Assembly: GCA_002432425.1 (NCBI GenBank) | Contig: DJEL01000044.1 | Location: forward strand, 1-12,069 | Reading direction: 5' to 3' | From: Lachnospiraceae bacterium UBA5899 | GTDB taxonomy: Bacteria > Bacillota > Clostridia > Lachnospirales > Lachnospiraceae | DNA: 12,069 bases | Shown: positions 1-8,985 of the stretch, piece by piece | How the letters are laid out: each line of letters opens with the position of its first letter | How positions within the stretch are numbered: position 1 is the stretch's first letter | Made by a program: the position numbers and the translations under genes | The notes under the pieces: generated by a model | What the model saw: only the letters and a program-made list of their open reading frames with translations | The model's database searches: none | What the model was told of the DNA's origin: nothing

Positions 1-2
1 CC

Positions 3-1271
3 ATGAACACCACAGAGTTTATCAATAAAATCGGGGCATATGTGCAGAAATATGCCCCGGCATACGGCATCTGCACATATAGCCCTATCATAGCGCAGGC
101 GGTACTGGAGTCTGCCAGAGGCACTTCCGAACTGGCAGTTAAGGCAAACAATTACTTTGGGCTGAAATATAAGCCGGGCAGATGCCCCACGGCAACCGGT
201 AGCTATGCCAAAGTGGGCAGCGAACAAAAGGCAGATGGAACGTACACGTCAGCCTCAATGCAATGGTTTGTGTTTCCGGACATGGAAGCATGCGTGAGAG
301 GGTATTTTGATTTTATCAATAATTCCAGGTACGCAAATTTGAAAGGTGTCACAACGCCGGAAGAATACCTGCAGAACATCAGGGCGGATGGATATGCCAC
401 ATCATTAAAATATGTAGACAATCTGATGGCGGTTATCAGAAATTACAATTTAACACGATTTGATGAAGGAAAGAAGGTAGAAAGCATGAGTAATAGCACA
501 TTAGCTACATACACACGGCTTAGCCCTAACAGAACCAGTCCCCGGAACCATAAGATTGATACCATTACCATTCATTGTATGGCAGGAAATCTCACCGTTG
601 AAAGATGCGGTGAGATTTTTGCTAAACGGTCAAGAATGGCATCTTCCAATTATGGTATCGGAAGTGACGGAAGAATTGGGTTGTACGTGGAAGAATGCAA
701 CCGTAGTTGGTGCAGCAGCAACAAAGCAAACGATATGAGAGCAATCACTATTGAGGTAGCAAATGACGGTGGTGCCGCAACCGGATGGCATGTATCTGAT
801 GCGGCAATGGCGGCTCTTATTGAACTGCTTGTAGACATCTGCAAAAGAAACGACATTAAAAAACTGTTGTGGAAAGCTGATAAGAAACTTATCGGTCAGA
901 TTGATAAGCAGAATATGACCGTTCACCGTTGGTTTAAAAATAAAGCTTGTCCCGGAGATTACCTTTTCGGAAAGCACTCATATATCGCAAATGAGGTGAA
1001 TAAAAGGCTCGGTGCAGAAACATGCGTTGACACTGTAGAAAAGCCGTCAGAAAGCGTTAAAAAGCAGAATACGGCTATATACTATGCACGTTATGCCGGA
1101 GCAAAGACAACTTTGTATAATGCGCTGAAATCACTCGGCATTGATACTTCGTTCTCTCACAGAAAACTCATTGCGATTGCCAACGGTATGACTAATTACA
1201 AAGGAACCGCAGAACAGAACACAAAAATGTATAACCTGCTTTGCGCAGGGCTTCTTAAGAAGGAGGGATAA
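3..1271 (+). CDS. Phage endolysin: glucosaminidase plus N-acetylmuramoyl-L-alanine amidase
   Basis: A 422-residue two-domain peptidoglycan hydrolase that would lyse the host at the end of infection. Residues about 1-150 look like a GH73-type endo-beta-N-acetylglucosaminidase: QAVLESARGTSEL holds the likely catalytic Glu36 and is followed by NNYFGLKY, typical of the family. Residues about 185-330 match a zinc amidase (Amidase_2). The likely metal ligands are His191 (TIHCMAG), His308 (MTVHRW) and Cys316 (ACPGDYLFG). The last 65 or so residues (from NTAIYYARYAG) form a small helical domain that may bind cell wall; I do not recognise its family. The ATG lies two bases from the window edge, so no ribosome binding site is visible and the true start could be further upstream. 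No signal peptide is seen, so a holin elsewhere is expected; none is visible here. The next gene starts 3 bases downstream, placing lysis inside the late operon. Confidence 0.9.
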   Translation: MNTTEFINKIGAYVQKYAPAYGICTYSPIIAQAVLESARGTSELAVKANNYFGLKYKPGRCPTATGSYAKVGSEQKADGTYTSASMQWFVFPDMEACVRGYFDFINNSRYANLKGVTTPEEYLQNIRADGYATSLKYVDNLMAVIRNYNLTRFDEGKKVESMSNSTLATYTRLSPNRTSPRNHKIDTITIHCMAGNLTVERCGEIFAKRSRMASSNYGIGSDGRIGLYVEECNRSWCSSNKANDMRAITIEVANDGGAATGWHVSDAAMAALIELLVDICKRNDIKKLLWKADKKLIGQIDKQNMTVHRWFKNKACPGDYLFGKHSYIANEVNKRLGAETCVDTVEKPSESVKKQNTAIYYARYAGAKTTLYNALKSLGIDTSFSHRKLIAIANGMTNYKGTAEQNTKMYNLLCAGLLKKEG

Positions 1272-1274
1272 TAA

Positions 1275-2738
1275 ATGTCCATGATGGGAACTCCATTCAT
1301 TGTTTCACCTAAAAAAAATAACGGTAATTCGCCAAGCATGACAGAAAGGTTTGTTTCACAGACCAATATCAATTCCCCACAGAACATGGCTAACAGAGGG
1401 ACTCTTGTAACTTCCGGTGAATTTAATAAATCTAATAGTCAGCCGGTGCAGCCTTGGAAAAGAGGAAAAGGTTCTTACAATATGCCAAATGTATTACAAA
1501 CGACGAGATACGGTCTTACCCAGGGCACTTTAGGAATGAATAACAATAGTTCTACATCTACGGGTGCAACAGGCAATATTCCAAATGTTCTGCAAACGAC
1601 GAGATATGGACTTACACAGGGCACTTTAGGATTGCCTAACGGTAGTAATTCGCCTTCTGCCGGAGGTGGAGGAAGCTCTTATTCGTCAACTTCTGTTTCC
1701 GGCACAAATCCTTATGGCAGTTATTTAGACCAGTTGCAGCAGTTATATGCTCAGCAGCAGGCTAACCTTAACGCATACCAGCAGGCGCAGCAGCAGGCAG
1801 CACAGAATGCGTATAACAACAATATGGCAGCGCTTAACAATGCGTACAATCAGAAGATTGCATCACTGGACAAGAACCTGAACAACATGAAAACGCAGCT
1901 TGCAAGCCAGTACGACTATTCTAAGGGCAACATCAACACGGATGCAGACCGCTCACTGAAAGAAGCATACGTGAACAGAATGCTTTCACAGAAAAACTTG
2001 CAGCAGCAGTTATCCGCGCAGGGGCTTAGCGGCGGTGCTTCTGAAAGTGCAATGGCTGGACTTATCAATAACTATGGCAACGCAAGAAACGAGATTGACA
2101 CCACAAGAGGGGAAAATCTTGCCGGGCTGGAACAGACATACAATAGCAACCTTGCCGACATCATGTCCAATTATGAAAGTGCAAGGCAGAATGCCGCGGA
2201 CACAAGACTACAGTACCAGATGCAGCTTGAAAACGCACTTGCAAGCAATTCTACAGACTCTTATAGCAACCTTTATAATGCTATGGCTTCTTTGGACTCT
2301 TCCTATCTTGCAGCTATGCAGAATGCGCTTGCTAATCAGGCATCTTATTCAGCAAAGCAGACATCAGCAAGTAACGGAGTGAATAACGCAAGCACGAGCG
2401 GCAACACGGACTTATCTACCTTTAACGGTGCCTTGGCATACGCAAAGAAAAACGTGGGGCCCAGCAACATCAACGACTTTGTATCACAGCTTGCCGGAAA
2501 CGGTTATTCAGATGCGGATATTGCTTATATTCTTAAGAAAGCTGGCTATCCGGTAAGCGGAACAAACGGAATGGACACTTCACAAGGTGATGCAATGGCG
2601 GATACGGGAAATAACACCGTTTCATATATAAACAACCATCTTAGAAATTTCAATCCGCTTGTACCTTATACACCAACATATAACCCAACAACTTCGCTTG
2701 ATACAATTGCACTTAAAGACTATCTTCGCAACCATTAA
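1275..2738 (+). CDS. Ala/Gln/Asn-rich helical virion-type protein, possible DNA-ejection protein
   Basis: A 487-residue protein with no enzymatic motif that I recognise. The first 150 residues are low-complexity and rich in Asn, Ser, Gly and Thr. They contain an 18-residue motif twice (residues 70-87 and 102-119). Residues about 150-370 are rich in Ala, Gln and Asn with heptad-like spacing (LDQLQQLYAQQQANLNAYQQAQ), so probably long helices or coiled coil. The C-terminal part has a small helical domain (about 400-430) and a Pro/Thr-rich tail. AGGAGG at 1261-1266 lies 8 bases before the ATG. The gene starts 3 bases after the endolysin stop and is followed closely by the giant protein gene. Composition and position resemble internal virion or ejection proteins of short-tailed phages, but this is inference; a minor structural or tail-associated protein is also possible. 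Confidence 0.8.
   Translation: MSMMGTPFIVSPKKNNGNSPSMTERFVSQTNINSPQNMANRGTLVTSGEFNKSNSQPVQPWKRGKGSYNMPNVLQTTRYGLTQGTLGMNNNSSTSTGATGNIPNVLQTTRYGLTQGTLGLPNGSNSPSAGGGGSSYSSTSVSGTNPYGSYLDQLQQLYAQQQANLNAYQQAQQQAAQNAYNNNMAALNNAYNQKIASLDKNLNNMKTQLASQYDYSKGNINTDADRSLKEAYVNRMLSQKNLQQQLSAQGLSGGASESAMAGLINNYGNARNEIDTTRGENLAGLEQTYNSNLADIMSNYESARQNAADTRLQYQMQLENALASNSTDSYSNLYNAMASLDSSYLAAMQNALANQASYSAKQTSASNGVNNASTSGNTDLSTFNGALAYAKKNVGPSNINDFVSQLAGNGYSDADIAYILKKAGYPVSGTNGMDTSQGDAMADTGNNTVSYINNHLRNFNPLVPYTPTYNPTTSLDTIALKDYLRNH
1482..1631 (+). repeat. Duplicated 18-residue motif within the virion-type gene
   Basis: Two copies of the motif (M/I)PNVLQTTRYGLTQGTLG are encoded at 1482-1535 and 1578-1631, 96 bases (32 codons) apart. 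The protein copies differ only in the first residue. The DNA copies differ at only a few positions, mostly third bases, so either the duplication is fairly recent or the peptide is under strong selection. Low-complexity Asn/Ser/Thr linkers separate them. Confidence 0.85.
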
Positions 2739-2750
2739 AGGAGCATGAAT

Positions 2751-5700
2751 ATGGCTAATGCTTTAGAATTACACAGACAATTAAAGGAAAATTCCAAAAA
2801 GAATACTGTAATTGACATGTCGGACATTCAAAACATTACGAGTAGAATACGGGGGGAGCAGAATTTTGCTCCCCTTAGAAATTCTACCCAGAATGTACCG
2901 CTGAATAATTCCATAGATACCGCGGATGGAGCAGCATTCCCCATGTCATTGCATAAAAGTGAGGAAATAAAGTTGCCAAGTTTGCCGTCATTAGGTGACG
3001 CAAGAGCATCCGCAGTTGCGACACAGGACACAACGGATAATCTTGTCAATTCAGCCGTGGATAACAAAAAAACGGAGCTCATTGCCAATGTTGCCAAGTT
3101 TGGGGCACTGGCAAATACCGCATTTCTTCCGTATCAGGATGGAAAAGAAAAACGTGAGAGTATCAATAATGCGTATGACACCATGATGAATAATGCGCAG
3201 GATAAAAAGTATAGCGGTTATTCCAATGGAGAACTGGCGGATGCTTATAAAAACATTCCGAACTATAATATTGTAGAGAGAATGTTTGACCCTAAGAAGT
3301 CCGCCGCATACGGAGTAAAGCAGGATTTATCGCAGTATGCAATGGCGGATGCATATAACAAGATTATAAGTCAGGGAGGAAAATTTGGCGAGTACAATGC
3401 ACTTCCTTCGAGGAGTTATGAAGACAATTACATTCCAGTTCTGCAGTCTAATGACACATCTTACCTAAAACCATATGCTGATAAATATGGAGTTGATGTA
3501 GATGTGCTTAATATGCTTGTAAATGCAAAAGCAAGCGGCGACCTTGAGAAATCCTATACAGATTTTGCAGATGAACACCCGGTTGTATCTTCGGTGGCAT
3601 CTGTTCCTGCAAATGTTTTAGGCGCTATCCCCGCCACATTATACGGGCTTAAGAATGCTGCAACCGGCGAAGTAATTGATACTAACTCCCCACTGTACGG
3701 TGGAAGAAAATTTGCTTCTGATGTGAGAGAAGAAGTTTCCAATGGTATTAACAGCAACCTTGGAAAATTCGCTTACAATACCGGCATGTCTATGGGGGAC
3801 AGTCTGGCTTCTATGGCTTTGGGTTCTGCCGTAGGTTCTGCAGCCGGAGCCGCCGGTGTAGGTGCATCTACCGCAAGTGCAATCGGTTCTAATGCCGGTA
3901 CTGCAATTATGGGTATGGGCGCATACTCCGACACACTGAAAGAGGGAATTGAAAGAGGTCTTACACCTTCACAGGCGCAGCTTACTGCACTGGGCGCCGG
4001 TCTTGCTGAATATGGATTTGAAAAAATCTCATGGGGCAGACTCGGAGATATTGCGGAGGGTAAAGTGGACGCAAGCTTTCTTAAGAAAGTGGCTTCACAG
4101 ATGCTTACAGAGGGCGGAGAGGAAGTCGGAACAGACCTTACGAACACTTTCATTGACAACCTTGTAAATGGCGGGGCATCTGAACTGATGCAGCAGAGAA
4201 GAGCTCTTGTAGCGCAGGGATATGATGAAAAGACCGCTGAAGCAATGGTTGTACGCAACTATGCGAAGCAGTTAGGAATGTCCTTTGCCGGTGGTGCCGT
4301 AAGTGGTGGTGTAATGGGTGCCGGCGCATCCGTAATCAATACGGGTAGAAATATCCGTGCCAATCTTGCAGCAGCCCAGAATGTCGATACGCAGGCTGAT
4401 ACCAATACGAAAATTGCCCCGGAGATGGATATGCTCAATCCGGCAAGTATCTTCAACGGCAATAATACCGAAACAACTACGGAAAGCAATCAGAATACGG
4501 AATTTAACCCGCTTAAGCCGGAAACCATTTTCAAAGGGCAGAATACTGTTGACAATTCCGTGGACACCTCTAACTTGGGAGCAGAATATAGCACTAATGC
4601 GATTGATGAAAATGCATATCATACAGAGGAGCAGATAAAGCAAATCGACGCGTACAAAAAGGCTGTAGATGAAAATGTGTTGTCATTTATAGAAAATGTT
4701 GCTAACGGTGAGTATGCAAAGCCGGTTTCTGTGGCAACTATTGATGAAAATACATCTGCCAAAATAAAAGAATTAACCGGGGTCGAAACATACGGAAATG
4801 ATGTTATGCTCAATGAAAGTGGGCTGAGACATATCATAAACAGACATGGAGAAAATGGAGAAGCAAATAGCTCTATGCGAAATGTCAATGACATAGCGAG
4901 GGTAGGATATGTTTTACAGAATTATGACAATGTGAGTTATGAGGGAAACACAACCAAAATGTTAAAAACCAAGGATGGTAAGCAAGCACCTACGGTTGTA
5001 TTTTCTAAGAAAATTGACGGAACGTATTATGTGGTGGAAGCAGCTTCGGATGCAAAAACGCATAAGAATTATGTTGTTTCAGCATACATTAAAAAAGCAG
5101 ACCCTCAAACCCTGATACATGCCAATAATGGCCTGCAGGAAACGTCTAAAAACGTGAATGAGCAATCTGCCTATAGTGATATTATAGACGGCTCACAGGC
5201 CAATGTCAATAGCACAGATTTAAAAACGGAGCAGCAGACTTTCAGTGGAACGAAGAAAGTTAATAGCATGCCGGAAATGTCCAAAAACTTGCAGAGATAT
5301 GTGAATATGCACGGCTCCGATACGGCGCAGCAGTTGTATGTAGAATTTAACGACAAAATGAACACTGCTCTTGAAAATGGTGATATGAATGCATTCAACG
5401 AAGCCTTGGAACTTGCGGACGCAATCGAAGCAGATTTGCAGGAGCACGGTCACAATTACACTACAAAAGGCAGTAAAAACGGCAAAAAGCCGGGAAGAAC
5501 ATATACTTACGAAGCTAATAGCTTTGCTGATACGGTTATGGACTATTTTGGAGATATGAACCAGAAGTACATTGAAGCACGTAACCGAAACAACGTGAGC
5601 GCAGATGCCACTACCGGCAGGACTATTCCCGCAGAAATGGATAACGGAACTGTAAGTATGTCCGAAAAGGTTGACATGTCCCAGTTTACGGGCAATCAGG

Positions 5701-8700
5701 CTACGCAGAACAATCAGACCGCCACGCAGAATGCACCGCAGAATGCGGCGGCAAGTGAACAGTACACAGGTCGTACCATCACCAATACCATTATGAATAG
5801 TGAAATGGTAAAAAGGGCACAGGAAAACCTCGACGCATTCAATAAGGAAATTGACAACGGCGGGTTCAAGGTGGATAAGGTTTCCGAAAAGGCATCTATT
5901 GAGAAAGCGGCGAACAACCTTTCTACAGATTATGACGGCACCGTTAAAAGGCTGAATGAAGCAAAGCAGTTTTTAAGCGGTGTGGAAGTTGACGAAAGCA
6001 TGATGGTTCTTGATGATATGCTGAAACAGGCAGAGCAGAGCAGAGATTACAAGGATGTCATGAAGTGGACGAGAATGCTTGTTGACAAGGCTCATAATGC
6101 AGGACAGGCATTGCAGGCACTTGCCAAGTACACCCGTACACCTGCCGGAACGGTGGCTAAAGGACAGGAAATCATGCGGAAACAGACGGAAGATTTCATG
6201 AATGAACATCCTAATGTTGATAAAGCCGTAGACGAAAGTATAGACGCATTATGGGCGGAGCTGGAAGCAGCGCAGAACAATGCGGATGCATTAACCATTG
6301 GTGACGAAAAGGGCACCGTATCGAGAGAGCAGGTAGAGAAGATTGTCCGGGATGCTGCCAACAAGAACAAAAACAGTGGACTTGACAAAATGAACCAGTC
6401 CGATATAGACCACCTTGTGAATGAAATTCAGTCCGGGGTAGACCACACACTGATTGCAGAAGAAGTACAGAACTATGCGGCGACAGGGCTTTTCGGTCTT
6501 ACGGATGAAGATATTGCAAACATTATGGACTATCTGGGCGAAGCCGAAAAGATGCCGGACTCAAAAGAGAGGTATGAGCTGGAAGATAAAGCTTTTAAGA
6601 TTATTGCTGACAAGGTTGTCACAAAGAATTTCATGGATAAACTGGACTCATGGCGGTATCTTGCAATGCTTTCCAATCCGAAAACGACCTTGCGAAACTA
6701 CCTTGGCAACCAGGTAAACCGTGCGACAACGGGTGTATCAAACAGTATTGCGGGTCTGATTGAAAGCAAGTTGTCCGAAAAGTACAATATCAAACGCACT
6801 AAGGAAGTGCTTACAAAGGCAGACAGTGAACTTGTGAAGAAAGCCACCGCAGATGCAGAGCAGAATGCATATTCGTTGTTACGTGACGGCGGCGACAAGT
6901 ACAGAAACGCACAGAGCCGTATTGAGCAGAGTAAATCTGCATTTTCCACAAAAGCCATGCAGAAGGTAGAGAATTTGACAAGCCGTATGCTTGATGATTT
7001 CCCTGCTATGAGAAAGAAATATGGTACTTCTTTGGCGGGCTACATGAAAGCAAACGACATGGATATGTCTTACTTCAACGTGGCGGACGATTTGAAAGCG
7101 GCAAAGGCTGAATTGGCAAGTCTGAATACAGAAACAGACGGCGCAAGAATTAAGGAACTTAACGGACAGATTTCCACACTGGAAGCAAAGCAGAACAAAA
7201 TGGACACGGCAAGAGCCTACGCAGTTACAAAGGCGAAAGAAGCCACATTCCATGAATACAGTGCGTTTGCAAGCTGGCTTAGCAAGGTTTCAAACAACTG
7301 GAAAGACGGAAACCTGTTGCAGAAATTCGGGCATTTAGTAATTGAAGGTGTTCTGCCATTCAAGAAAACACCCGCAAACGTAATGAAGCAGGGTGCCATG
7401 CTTGCGACCGGTCCGGTACAGACGGGAATAGGCTTGTGCAAGTTATACAATGCATTATCTTCCGGCAGAAAAGGCGGTAAGTATGATGCGACGGCGGCAA
7501 TCGAAAGAATTTCCACCGGTCTAACCGGCTCCGGCATCCTCGCCCTTGGAGCATTGTTAAGCAAACTTGGACTGATTGTGAGTGTGCCTGACGACGATAA
7601 GGACAATAATTTCAACAAACTTACTGGCGGACAGAATTATGCATTGAAGCTGGGCAACAATTACTATACGATTGACTGGCTTTCTCCTGTTTCCATTCCG
7701 CTTTTTGCCGGAGTAAATGCAGAGAAAATATTCGCACATAAAACGGATAAATCTGTACTTGATGTATTAGGTGATTTATCTGCCCCGTTGGTTGAAATGT
7801 CCATGCTGCAGGGACTTTCCGATACACTGGAAACCGCAACGCAGTCTGATGATGCCAATAATGCTCTTGTTCGTATGGGAACATCCGCCGCTACCAACTA
7901 TGCGTCACAGTATGTACCTACCATATTAGGACAGGTAGCAAGGACGGTTGACAATACCAGACGAAACAATGTAGGAAATGATAAGGGAGTAGTTGGTGAT
8001 TTACAGTATGCGGCAAACAAGGTAGAAAACAAAATCCCGTTCCTGTCTATGACAAATGAGCCTTATGTGGATGCATGGGGCAATCAGCAGAAGGACGAGA
8101 ACAATATCTTGATCAGAGGTCTGTATAATGCCTTTTCTCCCGGATATTATTCAAAGCAGGATAAGGATGCCGTAGAGAAAGAATTGGATGTAGTCAGAGC
8201 TTCCACGGACGACTCTTCGGTATATCCGTCAACTGCTCCCCGGCAGATTAACACGGCAAACGGAAGTGTGAGACTGACCGAAAAGGAATACACGAAATAT
8301 GCCACCGCAAAAGGGCAGATGCAGTACAAGGCGGTAAACAATCTCATTAAGTCAGAAATGTATGACAGCCTTACAGATGCACAGAAAGTGGAAGTTATCA
8401 AGGATATTTATAAGTATTCTGGTCTTGTGGCGCAGAATGACATTGGAAAGCCTGCAAAAAGCACAGAAGCGGTGGATGCCTATAAGAATGACGGCATAAA
8501 GGGCATTGTAAATCTGGCTATCAGCAAAAATGTGGGCGGCGACAAAGCCTTTCAGGTATTGCAGGACTTAGGAGAGGAAGGCTACAACCAGTATTGGCAG
8601 ATAAAGTCAGAAGCGGATGCAGACGGAAATAATAGCCTTAAGCAGGCAGAAGTGAAAGAGTATCTGGACAAACAGGTTATGCTTAACGAGAGAAAAGCTT

Positions 8701-8840
8701 ACTGGTTTGATATTTACTGTCCGAAAGCTAAGACCAATCCGTACAGAACGGGAACATCTTCCGGCAGTACTTCAAGCAGCACATCTTCAAAGACAGATGA
8801 TACATACCTTAAGTATGTTCAGAGTATATTAGGAAACTAA
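2751..8840 (+). CDS. Giant phage polyvalent/ejected-type protein with nuclease-like domain
   Basis: About 2029 residues. An ATG at 2745 is in frame, but AAGGAG (2738-2743) is only 1 base from it and 7 bases from the ATG at 2751, so the second start is preferred. Visible regions are: a polar N-terminus; Gly/Ala-rich hydrophobic stretches at about 275-300, 346-426 and 504-532 that could insert in or cross a membrane; at about 678-780 a domain with LNESGLRHIINRHG, VVFSKKIDGTYYVVEA and VVSAYIKK, which resembles the phage Barnase-EndoU-ColicinE5/D-RelE-like nuclease 3 (PBECR3) domain; long charged helices at about 1030-1290; LSNPKTTLRNYLGN at about 1307, a motif I associate with large phage proteins; and at about 1500-1662 a hydrophobic region with PFKKTPANV and YYTIDWLSPVSIPLF resembling polyvalent-protein-associated domains (LPD38-like). 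A Ser/Thr-rich linker precedes the C-terminus. It is the last late gene before a terminator. Injection into the host with phage DNA is the likely role; this is inference. Confidence 0.85.
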   Translation: MANALELHRQLKENSKKNTVIDMSDIQNITSRIRGEQNFAPLRNSTQNVPLNNSIDTADGAAFPMSLHKSEEIKLPSLPSLGDARASAVATQDTTDNLVNSAVDNKKTELIANVAKFGALANTAFLPYQDGKEKRESINNAYDTMMNNAQDKKYSGYSNGELADAYKNIPNYNIVERMFDPKKSAAYGVKQDLSQYAMADAYNKIISQGGKFGEYNALPSRSYEDNYIPVLQSNDTSYLKPYADKYGVDVDVLNMLVNAKASGDLEKSYTDFADEHPVVSSVASVPANVLGAIPATLYGLKNAATGEVIDTNSPLYGGRKFASDVREEVSNGINSNLGKFAYNTGMSMGDSLASMALGSAVGSAAGAAGVGASTASAIGSNAGTAIMGMGAYSDTLKEGIERGLTPSQAQLTALGAGLAEYGFEKISWGRLGDIAEGKVDASFLKKVASQMLTEGGEEVGTDLTNTFIDNLVNGGASELMQQRRALVAQGYDEKTAEAMVVRNYAKQLGMSFAGGAVSGGVMGAGASVINTGRNIRANLAAAQNVDTQADTNTKIAPEMDMLNPASIFNGNNTETTTESNQNTEFNPLKPETIFKGQNTVDNSVDTSNLGAEYSTNAIDENAYHTEEQIKQIDAYKKAVDENVLSFIENVANGEYAKPVSVATIDENTSAKIKELTGVETYGNDVMLNESGLRHIINRHGENGEANSSMRNVNDIARVGYVLQNYDNVSYEGNTTKMLKTKDGKQAPTVVFSKKIDGTYYVVEAASDAKTHKNYVVSAYIKKADPQTLIHANNGLQETSKNVNEQSAYSDIIDGSQANVNSTDLKTEQQTFSGTKKVNSMPEMSKNLQRYVNMHGSDTAQQLYVEFNDKMNTALENGDMNAFNEALELADAIEADLQEHGHNYTTKGSKNGKKPGRTYTYEANSFADTVMDYFGDMNQKYIEARNRNNVSADATTGRTIPAEMDNGTVSMSEKVDMSQFTGNQATQNNQTATQNAPQNAAASEQYTGRTITNTIMNSEMVKRAQENLDAFNKEIDNGGFKVDKVSEKASIEKAANNLSTDYDGTVKRLNEAKQFLSGVEVDESMMVLDDMLKQAEQSRDYKDVMKWTRMLVDKAHNAGQALQALAKYTRTPAGTVAKGQEIMRKQTEDFMNEHPNVDKAVDESIDALWAELEAAQNNADALTIGDEKGTVSREQVEKIVRDAANKNKNSGLDKMNQSDIDHLVNEIQSGVDHTLIAEEVQNYAATGLFGLTDEDIANIMDYLGEAEKMPDSKERYELEDKAFKIIADKVVTKNFMDKLDSWRYLAMLSNPKTTLRNYLGNQVNRATTGVSNSIAGLIESKLSEKYNIKRTKEVLTKADSELVKKATADAEQNAYSLLRDGGDKYRNAQSRIEQSKSAFSTKAMQKVENLTSRMLDDFPAMRKKYGTSLAGYMKANDMDMSYFNVADDLKAAKAELASLNTETDGARIKELNGQISTLEAKQNKMDTARAYAVTKAKEATFHEYSAFASWLSKVSNNWKDGNLLQKFGHLVIEGVLPFKKTPANVMKQGAMLATGPVQTGIGLCKLYNALSSGRKGGKYDATAAIERISTGLTGSGILALGALLSKLGLIVSVPDDDKDNNFNKLTGGQNYALKLGNNYYTIDWLSPVSIPLFAGVNAEKIFAHKTDKSVLDVLGDLSAPLVEMSMLQGLSDTLETATQSDDANNALVRMGTSAATNYASQYVPTILGQVARTVDNTRRNNVGNDKGVVGDLQYAANKVENKIPFLSMTNEPYVDAWGNQQKDENNILIRGLYNAFSPGYYSKQDKDAVEKELDVVRASTDDSSVYPSTAPRQINTANGSVRLTEKEYTKYATAKGQMQYKAVNNLIKSEMYDSLTDAQKVEVIKDIYKYSGLVAQNDIGKPAKSTEAVDAYKNDGIKGIVNLAISKNVGGDKAFQVLQDLGEEGYNQYWQIKSEADADGNNSLKQAEVKEYLDKQVMLNERKAYWFDIYCPKAKTNPYRTGTSSGSTSSSTSSKTDDTYLKYVQSILGN

Positions 8841-8849
8841 ACGAAAAAT

Positions 8850-8885
8850 CCGGCAGATGGTGTAAAAGCCACTTGCCGGTTTTTC
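8850..8885 (+). terminator. Rho-independent terminator of the late operon
   Basis: Nine bases after the giant gene's stop, an 11-base arm at 8850-8860 pairs with 8869-8879 (9 of 11 positions, with a 2-base internal mismatch) around an 8-base loop. The hairpin is followed by a run of T (8880-8884) and further T-rich sequence. It would end late transcription before the oppositely oriented membrane gene. The next 95 bases (8891-8985) are very AT-rich and I see no clear gene in them. Confidence 0.85.
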
Positions 8886-8985
8886 CTTTTTAGGAGTTTC
8901 CAATGAAAAAGAAACGTGATATATTTTTTCCCCTATTTATATATGTGTTTAGGAAGCCGTTTTGTTACAAAAAAAATTATTTTTT

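Noticed and set aside
3773..4643. Several - strand frames of 76-161 codons opposite the giant protein gene.
   Set aside because: They mirror the codon pattern of the + strand gene (Ala- and Ser-rich antisense of Gly/Ala/Ser codons) and lack start signals.
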